Positions 1-5,268 are shown, counted from the stretch's first letter. The stretch is DNA of 5,860 nt from Planctomycetota bacterium (GCA_016209665.1 JACQVT010000271.1:1-5860), one strand, 5' to 3'. The notes: generated by a model not told the origin, from the sequence alone. Numbers and translations: made by a program.

Positions 1-12
1 AACGGCCGTCGC

Positions 13-42
13 TTATTCTGGGACTAGTAGGGCAGTCCTCAT
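13..42 (-). other. Nine-codon frame with strong ribosome binding site downstream of the DHS-like gene
   Basis: On the minus strand, 33 bases after the stop of the DHS-like gene, an AGAAGGAG sequence (50-57) lies seven bases before an ATG (40-42). The frame reads MRTALLVPE and then meets TAA at 13-15. The signal is as good as that of a real gene start, so it may mark the next gene of the same transcript, broken by a frameshift or a sequencing error close to the contig edge. It could also be a genuine leader peptide, or chance. The window ends 12 bases later, so the sequence cannot decide. I do not recognise the peptide. Confidence 0.3.
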
Positions 43-75
43 CCTGTAGCTCCTTCTGTAAACTTGTGAGACCGG

Positions 76-1092
76 TCACCATTCGAGCACGTAAGCGAAG
101 AGCAGTGGTGCTACAATCGTTGCATCTGATTCGATCATGAAGCGAGCCGAGTGCGCACCAATCTTGCCCCATGTTATCTTTTCAGTTGGCGGAGCACCAC
201 TATATGAGCCATAACTGGTGGTACTGTCCCCCACTTGGCAGAAGTAACTCCAGAGCGGCACTCCTCGCGAGCCCAACTCCTCCCTTAGGACCGGGACCGC
301 ACACACGCTGAAGTCCCCCGAAATGCCGCCGCCAAGTTGTAGGAAGCCCATCGGGCCGGTAGCGGACTGTCTCCGGTACCAATCTACGAGGGTAACCATG
401 TATTCAATCCCGGTGCGAATAGTTGTCGGGTTGCGCACGTGGCCGCGCAAGACATCAGCGGCGTAGAGGTTACCAAGACTCGAGTCCTCCCAGCCGGGAA
501 CGAAAAGGGGGATGTCGAACTCTGCCGCAGCCGCTAGCCACGAGTTGCGCAGATTCTCGGGTGGGAAGATGAGGGTACCATCTTGGATCAAACGAAAGAA
601 TACTTGATGCGGAAACACTCGCTCCCCAGCACTGTCGATGGCCCGCCACATCTGGGCTGCAAGATCGCCGGTGCGACCAATTGCCTGCTTTTCCGGAACG
701 CAGGTATCTGTGATGCGGTTCAATCCTCGGTGATAGAACTCCACCTCGTGGCTTGGCGTTAGCTCTCTGTAGTGAGGAACGTCGACGAAGTGCTGCGACG
801 CAATAAGTCGATAGAAATCCTCTTCGAGGTTTGCGCCAGTACAGCTGATGGCATGGACCTTACGCTGCCTTATCATCTGGGCTAAAGAGCGACCGATTTC
901 TGCTGTGCTCAAAGCACCTCCCATTGCCAGAAGAACCTGTCCGGCCGAGCGAATGTGCGATCGATATGAGGCTGCCGAAAGTAACAGTTCCCGAGCATTG
1001 AAATGACGGAAGTGCTCGGTCATAAACTCGGATACATTCACTTGCGGACCCTCGTCCAGAGCCGGCGCGATCGCCTCCGCGAACTTCCGCAA
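76..1092 (-). CDS. Deoxyhypusine synthase family protein (bacterial DHS-like, probable polyamine enzyme)
   Basis: A 338-residue protein of the deoxyhypusine synthase (DHS) fold. Family landmarks in order: MGGALSTAEIG (57-67), SCTGANLEED (83-92), GWEDSSLGN (200-208), GGGISGD (254-260), DSTTSYGSYSGA (289-300), and EKITWGKIG (304-312), whose Lys310 matches the lysine that carries the aminobutyl intermediate in eukaryotic DHS. Length fits the family. The wording (HFRHFNARELL, ITDTCVPE, ESDATIVAPL) resembles the bacterial subgroup seen in Bacteroidetes. Family knowledge: DHS uses NAD and spermidine. Bacteria lack eIF5A, so relatives are thought to make homospermidine-type or guanidino-polyamines; the exact product here is inference. 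The start is uncertain: TTG at 1092 lies only about 17 bases from the predicted transcription start and has a weak Shine-Dalgarno, while GTG at 1041 (322 residues, GAGG upstream) and ATG at 1023 also retain the whole domain. Base composition is clearly poorer in G+C than the genes to the right, suggesting a different history. Confidence 0.9.
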   Translation of the reverse strand: MRKFAEAIAPALDEGPQVNVSEFMTEHFRHFNARELLLSAASYRSHIRSAGQVLLAMGGALSTAEIGRSLAQMIRQRKVHAISCTGANLEEDFYRLIASQHFVDVPHYRELTPSHEVEFYHRGLNRITDTCVPEKQAIGRTGDLAAQMWRAIDSAGERVFPHQVFFRLIQDGTLIFPPENLRNSWLAAAAEFDIPLFVPGWEDSSLGNLYAADVLRGHVRNPTTIRTGIEYMVTLVDWYRRQSATGPMGFLQLGGGISGDFSVCAVPVLREELGSRGVPLWSYFCQVGDSTTSYGSYSGAPPTEKITWGKIGAHSARFMIESDATIVAPLLFAYVLEW

Positions 1093-1097
1093 TATTC

Positions 1098-1113
1098 TGT
1101 ACTCAGGTGTACA
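1098..1113. promoter_or_regulatory. Inverted repeat over the predicted start site, possible operator
   Basis: TGTAC (1098-1102) and GTACA (1109-1113) form a perfect 5-bp inverted repeat with a 6-base spacer. It begins three bases after the -10 box and covers the predicted first transcribed bases, the place where a repressor would block initiation. It does not fit the E. coli LexA box, because the CTGT/ACAG-like ends are 10 and not 8 bases apart. A short palindrome can arise by chance, so the role is inferred from position. Confidence 0.35.
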
Positions 1114-1115
1114 AT

Positions 1116-1144
1116 ACTATACGAAAAGCGGTGCTCCCCGGCAA
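1116..1144 (-). promoter_or_regulatory. Sigma-70-type promoter of the DHS-like gene
   Basis: Read on the minus strand, TTGCCG (1139-1144, 4 of 6 matches to TTGACA) and TATAGT (1116-1121, 5 of 6 to TATAAT) are separated by exactly 17 bases. Transcription would start near 1109-1110, just upstream of the DHS-like gene. Spacing, position and orientation all fit. It assumes the host sigma factor recognises the usual hexamers. Confidence 0.6.
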
Positions 1145-1687
1145 GCATTCCTGCGGCTGGCTGGGTGAGCCTGATGCCCAAGGAAGCAGTGGAAGGTCCT
1201 CTGACTCAGGCTGGTCGGGAGCGGGGCAGAGTTCTCGGTGGCGGATTTGCGCCACATCGATTCTCTGTGCGAGGCGACCTCTCTCCAAAGTCTCTCGATG
1301 TCGGTCGGGGTCGTCTGGTTCTGGACAAGCCCAGCCGCCCCAAAACTCGCACTGAAAGTGACGGGGCCTCCCCCGAACACGGTAGGCGTCCGCCCGACCC
1401 TATCCTGAATCTGGGGGTGCTTTGGGGCAAGATAGCTCCGTGACAAGGGGAGACGTGTGTGGGCGCGGCCCAGCCGCGGGTTAAGGAAGGGGTCGTTGTG
1501 GCAGCAGATGGTTCGGAGGCAGGGGGCGAGCGGGCGGGGTGCAGAACCCCGATCCAGGGGTTCAGGACTTAACGCGCTGGCCGTCGGTAAGGCTGTCCAG
1601 GCGGTCGTCGGCGATGGACTCGCCCGACTGGGGGCGGGCACCGGCAGGTCTTGTCGGGACGCCGGATGCGGACTTTCACGTTCGCGG
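1145..1687. other. Gene-poor spacer with three small perfect hairpins
   Basis: About 540 bases between the promoter of the DHS-like gene and the 3' end of the secreted-protein gene. Open frames exist on both strands (the longest is 174 codons at 1117-1641, minus) but are Pro/Ser/Arg-rich, match no family I recognise, and overlap each other. Three perfect stem-loops are present: GTGGCG/CGCCAC at 1238-1255 (6-base loop), CGCGGC/GCCGCG at 1464-1478 (3-base loop), and GAACCCC/GGGGTTC at 1544-1563 (6-base loop). None is followed by a T-run on either strand. No tRNA-like structure is seen. The spacer must hold the 3' end of the 1688-3217 transcript. Confidence 0.5.
1544..1563. repeat. Perfect 7-bp stem-loop downstream of the secreted-protein gene
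   Basis: GAACCCC (1544-1550), a six-base loop, then GGGGTTC (1557-1563). It lies 124 bases after the stop codon of the minus-strand secreted-protein gene and could end or stabilise its transcript. There is no U-tract, so it is not a standard intrinsic terminator. Confidence 0.3.
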
Positions 1688-3217
1688 TCATTCGTCGCAG
1701 ATCGGGTTGGCTCCGATGGCCGGGCCGCTGTAGCAGTCCAGGAAGACCGCGAGGTCGGCCTGGTCTACGTCGACGTCGGGGTCCAGGCGGGCGTTGAAGC
1801 AGGCGGGATCGGGCGGGGGCAGGTTCAACTCGCTGAGGCAGGCCTGCATGTGGCCGAAGTCCTCGTGGTCCACGTCGCCGTCGCGGTTGAAGTCGGCGAT
1901 GGAATACAGGGGCAGACCGACGGTGAGGTACACGGTGACGGCCTGGGGCGAGTTGGCGGCCAAGGGATCGCTCACCGTGACCGTGGCGGTGTAGGAGCCG
2001 CGGGACAGCGCGGCGGTCTGATAGGTGAGGGCGATCGGCGTGCCGCCGCCGGGGCCGACCTGTCCCGTGGTGGGCGAGACGGCCAGCCAGGAGGCATCGT
2101 CGGCGATGTTGTAGTTCAGCGCGGTCTGGCCGGGGTTGGACAAGGTGAAGGCGTCGGCGGGGGTGAGATTCTCCCGCTGAGGCACCTGGCGGGTGAAGGA
2201 GGGAGGCGAACACTGGATCACCGGGGCCTGGCCGACCGACGGCTGATACCCGACGCCGACGACCACGGCGAGCATGTCGATGCCGTCGATGCGGGTGTCG
2301 CCGTTGTAGAGCGTGCCGTCGGCGTAGTTGTTCTGTTCGGTGGCGTAGACGTTGAAACCGGCGCCGTCGACGGATTCGATCCGCAGGGCGTAAGTCTGGC
2401 CGGGGGTGACGGGGACGTCGTCGACGCTCCAGTTGACGGCCCCCTCGATGAACTGGCTGGAGAACATGGTGGGGGAATCGGAGCTGGGGCCGATCTGCGG
2501 GCCGAAGATGCCGCCCTGACGGATGCTGGCGCGATAGGCGAAGGTCTGGCCGCCCGCGCGGGTGGGGAACGCCGAGGCGGCGACGATCCGGTTGACGCCG
2601 GGCGGCACGACGAAGGTCTGGGAGTGGTGCGTGCTCCAGGTGGTCAGTTGCTTGCGGTCGCTGCCGGCGTCGAACCACGGGTAGGAGAAGTACTCGGCGA
2701 CGCAGGTGGCAGGGTCGATGCCGGAGGCGGTGTTGAACAGGCCGGCCGTCCGGTCGTAGTGGAAGACCGGATGGAAGGGGTCGACGGTGATGGTCGCGCT
2801 GTCGCTGACGTACAGCCAGAAGTCCACGTAGGAGAAGTAGTACGTGGCGGGCCCGGGAGGGTTATACCAGTAGAAGATGGGCGTTTGGTCGGTGGGGGTC
2901 GTGCCCTCGTGGATCTGCATGTCGTAGGCGCAGTTGTCCTCGGTGAGCGTGATCCGGTGGAAGCCGTTGATGTCGGATACGCCGAAGAGGTTGGTGTCGG
3001 GTGAATAGCGGTTGGTCACGCCGATGTTGGCGGCCCGCTGGCCGTTCTGGCGGAACAGGTGGTTGATGGCCACGTGACGGTTGGCGTTCTCATGGTTGCC
3101 GAGTTGGCGGCAGTAGATGAGCTTCCAGCGGGGTCCCTGGGCCTGGGCCGTCAGGGCCGGAACGATCCCTGCCGCCAAGACGATGACACAGTGCTTCCGG
3201 AGAACGGTCAACGCCAT
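1688..3217 (-). CDS. Exported multidomain protein with BACON-like domain and dockerin-type EF-hand pair
   Basis: A 509-residue predicted secreted protein. The N-terminus has a basic start (RKH, 7-9), a hydrophobic core (CVIVLAAGIVPAL) and a signal peptidase I site after A26 (AQA). Residues about 45-92 weakly resemble a carboxypeptidase-regulatory-like beta domain (FGVSDINGFHRITL). Residues about 185-325 look beta-rich and jelly-roll-like (FVVPPGVNRIVAA, VNWSVDDVPVTPGQTYALRI). Residues about 333-433 are BACON/Ig-like (LSNPGQTALNYNI, DASWLAVSPTTGQV, GSYTATVTVSD). Residues 440-495 are two dockerin-like loops. The first (D442, N444, D446, D448, D453) is intact; in the second, Arg477 replaces the first calcium ligand and Val482 the glycine. 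No catalytic motif is visible, so a binding or surface role is likely but the ligand is unknown. The ATG at 3217 is chosen for its AAGGAGGG (3222-3229) and the signal peptide directly after it. The frame stays open to 4300, but that extension is low-complexity and not coding. It seems to be transcribed alone. Confidence 0.88.
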   Translation of the reverse strand: MALTVLRKHCVIVLAAGIVPALTAQAQGPRWKLIYCRQLGNHENANRHVAINHLFRQNGQRAANIGVTNRYSPDTNLFGVSDINGFHRITLTEDNCAYDMQIHEGTTPTDQTPIFYWYNPPGPATYYFSYVDFWLYVSDSATITVDPFHPVFHYDRTAGLFNTASGIDPATCVAEYFSYPWFDAGSDRKQLTTWSTHHSQTFVVPPGVNRIVAASAFPTRAGGQTFAYRASIRQGGIFGPQIGPSSDSPTMFSSQFIEGAVNWSVDDVPVTPGQTYALRIESVDGAGFNVYATEQNNYADGTLYNGDTRIDGIDMLAVVVGVGYQPSVGQAPVIQCSPPSFTRQVPQRENLTPADAFTLSNPGQTALNYNIADDASWLAVSPTTGQVGPGGGTPIALTYQTAALSRGSYTATVTVSDPLAANSPQAVTVYLTVGLPLYSIADFNRDGDVDHEDFGHMQACLSELNLPPPDPACFNARLDPDVDVDQADLAVFLDCYSGPAIGANPICDE

Positions 3218-3221
3218 GATT

Positions 3222-3229
3222 CCCTCCTT
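3222..3229 (-). promoter_or_regulatory. Strong Shine-Dalgarno of the secreted-protein gene
   Basis: AAGGAGGG on the minus strand, four bases before the ATG at 3217. It fixes the start of the 509-residue protein inside a much longer open frame. Confidence 0.8.
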
Positions 3230-3286
3230 TTCGTGGTTCGCCCCGAGTTTACCGCAAATTGAGGGGAGGAACTGCTGGCCCTGCAC

Positions 3287-3628
3287 GTGGTGCTGATGCG
3301 CGACAAGATGCGGGAGGCGTATTACGGCGTCTCGAACGAAGGGCTGCTTCGCTCCGCGCTGGCCCGGTCGCAGCACGCAGCCCGGTATGAGAACGCCGAC
3401 GGCCTGAAGCAGGCCGCGTACCTGTTTCACGGCCTGCTGATGGACCACGGTTTCGTCCAAGGTAACAAGCGAACGGCCTATCTGGCTCTCGAGTGGTTTC
3501 TCCACGTCAACGGGCCGGGAAGCCTCCAGACCGCTGATGAAAACATCATCGCCATGTGCTTCGCGGCCGAGAACGAGAAGTGGACGGTGGAGCAGGTTGC
3601 CCAGTGGTTGCGGGAGCGGGTGAAGTAG
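3287..3628 (+). CDS. Doc/Fic-family toxin-like protein, apparently truncated at the 5' end
   Basis: Family: death-on-curing (Doc), small Fic-fold proteins of toxin-antitoxin modules; phage P1 Doc phosphorylates EF-Tu. From the first usable codon (GTG 3287) the product has 113 residues. GLLRSALARSQ (19-29) and HGFVQGNKRTA (54-64) are the hallmark segments, with H54, F56, N60, K61 and R62 of the HxFxxxNKR motif present. Where P1 Doc has the catalytic-loop Asp70, this protein has Gln58; I believe some family members naturally carry Gln there, so inactivity is not proven. Family-like sequence continues upstream of GTG 3287 (codons from 3266 give EELLALH) until an in-frame TGA at 3260-3262, with no ATG, GTG or TTG available, so about six to eight N-terminal residues and the start seem lost. 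No antitoxin gene is next to it: 45 bases away begins the divergent secreted-protein gene. Likely a relic, or translated from a non-standard CTG (3272, 3275 or 3281). Confidence 0.7.
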   Translation: MVLMRDKMREAYYGVSNEGLLRSALARSQHAARYENADGLKQAAYLFHGLLMDHGFVQGNKRTAYLALEWFLHVNGPGSLQTADENIIAMCFAAENEKWTVEQVAQWLRERVK

Positions 3629-3652
3629 GGTGGCCGGATGCGGGACAGAGCC

Positions 3653-3680
3653 TGTAGTCTGTAGTTCGTAGTTTGTTGAT
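3653..3680 (+). repeat. Heptamer tandem repeat, four copies
   Basis: Four head-to-tail 7-base units: TGTAGTC, TGTAGTT, CGTAGTT and the decayed TGTTGAT. The A+T-rich run stands out from the G+C-rich surroundings, 24 bases after the Doc-like stop. Copies are too short and have no spacers, so this is not a CRISPR array. Similar TAGTCTG-type strings occur, from memory, as intergenic filler in other genomes. Confidence 0.55.
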
Positions 3681-3760
3681 CGGCAAGCGGCTTGCGACGT
3701 GCGAAGAGCAAACGGCAACAGACAGTCGATACAGGCCGTCCGATTCCGGTTCTTGTTGAA

Positions 3761-3786
3761 CCGCCGAGACGCCGAGGCCGCCAAGA
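3761..3786 (+). repeat. Imperfect 8-9 bp tandem repeat (CCGCCGAGA type)
   Basis: Three units: CCGCCGAGA, CGCCGAGG and CCGCCAAGA. The motif, preceded by TTGAA, resembles a short dispersed intergenic repeat I recall from many bacterial genomes, whose chance translation gives NRRDAE-like peptides. Family membership is recollection, not something the window proves. Confidence 0.45.
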
Positions 3787-3863
3787 AGACGATCGGGCCT
3801 CGGGAGGGCCAAGAGGCGACCTCCAGTCTCACGACGCCAGGCGTCTGTGGGGGACTAGGCTGT

Positions 3864-3885
3864 GTCAAAGTGGGCGGCACTGATT
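3864..3885 (+). repeat. Left arm of 22-bp imperfect inverted repeat
   Basis: Reads GTCAAAG, then TGGGCGG, then CACTGATT. It pairs with 4063-4084 at 17 of 22 positions. Confidence 0.5.
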
Positions 3886-3957
3886 TATGCTGCTCTCGCC
3901 CTTTTTTCGCGGGCGGCCGGGGTTTCGGAGAGCAATCGTCAGCCCCAGACGTCCGGC

Positions 3958-3994
3958 GGTGCGTTGGACCCACGGGCTGCTCGCCCCACGCACC
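3958..3994. repeat. Central stem-loop of the inverted-repeat segment
   Basis: GGTGCGT (3958-3964) and ACGCACC (3988-3994) pair perfectly. One mismatch inward, two further G-C pairs extend the stem, and an inner GGGC/GCCC (3974-3977 with 3983-3986) can close a second small loop. The centre at about 3976 coincides with the midpoint of the surrounding inverted repeats. Confidence 0.5.
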
Positions 3995-4062
3995 CGTTTT
4001 CAATGGCTCTGGCCGTGCGAGGCATGGCGGCATGTGCACCAGAACTCGCGGCACCGGCCAAC

Positions 4063-4084
4063 AATCAGTGATGTCCCCTTTTAC
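4063..4084 (-). repeat. Right arm of 22-bp imperfect inverted repeat, overlapping the M20 stop codon
   Basis: On the plus strand it reads AATCAGTG, ATGTCCCC, TTTTAC. The bases TTA at 4081-4083 are the TAA stop of the minus-strand M20 gene. GGGGACAT/AAAAGGGG strings of this kind are, from memory, often found at the ends of REP-type elements. Confidence 0.45.
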
Positions 4085-5268
4085 AGGATCGGTCGGCCGG
4101 CGTGGTCGGTCAGGAGGGTGAGGAGGATCTCGGTGGCGCGGTCGAGCTGGTCGAGATCGACGAACTCGTCGGCGGTGTGGGCCTGGGCGATGTCGCCGGG
4201 GCCGAAGAGCACGGCGTCGATGCCGGCCTGGTCGAACGGGCCGGTGTCGGCGAAGTAGTTGACGCCCAGTGGCGCCGTCTGGCCGCTGGCTTGGCGGCAC
4301 AGGTCGAGGAGCTTGCAGCAGATCGGCCGGTCCGGCGGGCAGTTGAGCGGCGGGTAGGTCTCTTGCCGGACGATGGCAAAGCCGTCCGCGCTGCCGAGGT
4401 GCTCGGCCAACATGCGACTAAAGTCCGCGACGACGACGTCGGTCGCCTCGCCGGGAACGAACCGGCCGTCGATCTGGGCCCGGCAGACGGCGGGGATGAT
4501 GTTGACCTTGCTGCCGCCCTCGATGATTGTGACCGACATCGTGGACGTACCGAGCAGCGGATGGCGGGTGCGGCGGATGCGCTCCTGCCAGGGGCCGTGC
4601 ACGAACTGCACGACGCGGGCCATCATGTCGATCGCGTTGACGCCAAGCTCAGGGTAGGAGGCGTGGCAGGGCTTGCCCCGCGTCTCGACGGTCAGCCACA
4701 GCGGCCCCTTGTGCGAGGCCACCACCTGGCAGCACGTCGGCTCGCCCACGATGGCGGCGTCGGTGCGGAAACCGGTCTGCATCAGGGCGGTTGCGCCCTG
4801 GCAGCCCGTCTCCTCGCTGACCGTGGCGACGAAATAGACCCGCTCGGCGGGCAGAGCATCCTCCCGGCGGGCGATGGCGAGGGCGGTCAGGAACGTCGCC
4901 AGCGAGCCCTTGGTGTCGCACGCGCCGCGGCCATACGCCCGGCCATCGCGGAACGCCACCTCGAACGGCTCGACGGTCATGCCCTCGACGGTCACGGTGT
5001 CCATGTGGGCGCTGATCATCAGGCTGCCGGCGCCGGCGTCGCCTTGGTCGGGCCAGTGGCCGATGAGGTTCGGCCGGCCGGGTTGGAACTCGCGGACCTC
5101 GACCGCCATGCCCAGCGACCGCATGTGCTCGGCCACGAACGCCGCGATCCGCTCCTCGGCCCGATCGCGGTTGGCCTCCTCGAGGTTGCGGTTGACGCTG
5201 TCGATGGAGACGAGCTTCGCCAGCAGGTCGCGCAGTTGCTGTTGCTCACCGGTGGTCAGTCTTCGCAT
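4081..5268 (-). CDS. M20-family metallohydrolase (ArgE/DapE/ACY1 type)
   Basis: A 395-residue cytosolic zinc amidohydrolase or peptidase of normal family length. All motifs of the di-zinc centre are visible: HMDTV (H88, and D90 which positions it), GRGACDTKG (D118, the bridging ligand), EETGCQG (E152, the general base; E153, metal), VGEPT (E176) and AQAHTADE (H364). The lid/dimer domain shows CHASYPE (H202) and GSKVNIIP (N256, P259). Family members remove acyl groups from amino acids (acetylornithine, succinyl-diaminopimelate) or cleave dipeptides. The sequence alone does not choose, and no arginine or lysine biosynthesis gene is nearby, so I give no symbol. Its ATG lies inside the 3' end of the upstream phosphoesterase gene (13-base overlap), implying one transcript and coupled translation. 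GGTGAGG (5273-5279) stands four bases before the start. The TAA stop falls within an inverted repeat, so the last residues may have been reshaped. Confidence 0.93.
   Translation of the reverse strand: MRRLTTGEQQQLRDLLAKLVSIDSVNRNLEEANRDRAEERIAAFVAEHMRSLGMAVEVREFQPGRPNLIGHWPDQGDAGAGSLMISAHMDTVTVEGMTVEPFEVAFRDGRAYGRGACDTKGSLATFLTALAIARREDALPAERVYFVATVSEETGCQGATALMQTGFRTDAAIVGEPTCCQVVASHKGPLWLTVETRGKPCHASYPELGVNAIDMMARVVQFVHGPWQERIRRTRHPLLGTSTMSVTIIEGGSKVNIIPAVCRAQIDGRFVPGEATDVVVADFSRMLAEHLGSADGFAIVRQETYPPLNCPPDRPICCKLLDLCRQASGQTAPLGVNYFADTGPFDQAGIDAVLFGPGDIAQAHTADEFVDLDQLDRATEILLTLLTDHAGRPIL

Larger units (their letters stand above)
3629..3863. other. Repeat-rich intergenic spacer without a gene
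   Basis: From the stop of the Doc-like gene to the inverted-repeat segment. No frame here looks coding: small frames on both strands simply translate the repeats. It contains the heptamer array (3653-3680), a GCAAG/CTTGC hairpin (3683-3695), the 8-9 bp repeat (3761-3786) and a perfect GACGCC-A-GGCGTC palindrome (3833-3845). It looks like accumulated, non-selected DNA. Confidence 0.5.
3864..4084. mobile_element. Candidate small non-autonomous element with inverted-repeat ends (MITE/REP-like)
   Basis: A 221-base segment whose ends are imperfect inverted repeats. The left arm (3864-3885, GTCAAAGTGG...CACTGATT) and the reverse complement of the right arm (4063-4084, GTAAAAGGGG...CACTGATT) agree at 17 of 22 positions, and the next outer base at each end also pairs. 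The innermost eight bases are identical. At the midpoint (3974) sits a hairpin, 3958-3994. There is no credible coding frame inside and no clear target-site duplication outside. The symmetry suggests a miniature inverted-repeat or REP-type element mobilised in trans, but other copies would be needed to prove that. The right arm includes the stop codon of the M20 gene. Confidence 0.4.

Noticed and set aside
1098..1113. LexA/SOS box
   Set aside because: The CTGT and ACA-like ends are 10 bases apart instead of 8, and there is no damage-response gene here.
1003..1443. 146-codon plus-strand frame
   Set aside because: Overlaps the 5' end and promoter of the DHS-like gene on the other strand and has no recognisable motif.
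1117..1641. 174-codon minus-strand frame in the spacer
   Set aside because: Pro/Ser/Arg-rich, no family resemblance, no good ribosome binding site, and it runs across the hairpins into the promoter of the DHS-like gene.
1457..3004. 515-codon open frame on the plus strand
   Set aside because: It lies opposite the secreted-protein gene, and its product is a monotonous Gly/Val/Asp/Arg/Ala mixture typical of the antisense of a G+C-rich gene; no ribosome binding site or domain.
3653..3786. CRISPR array
   Set aside because: Units of 7-9 bases are directly adjacent with no spacers, and no cas gene is present.
3897..3915. Intrinsic terminator between the convergent genes (CGCCC, T-run, GGGCG)
   Set aside because: The T-run lies in the loop and not after the stem, on either strand.
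3218..4300. 5' extension of the secreted-protein frame to 4300
   Set aside because: The extension translates repeats and the inverted-repeat segment, overlaps the Doc-like and M20 genes, and is followed by a real Shine-Dalgarno and signal peptide at 3217.
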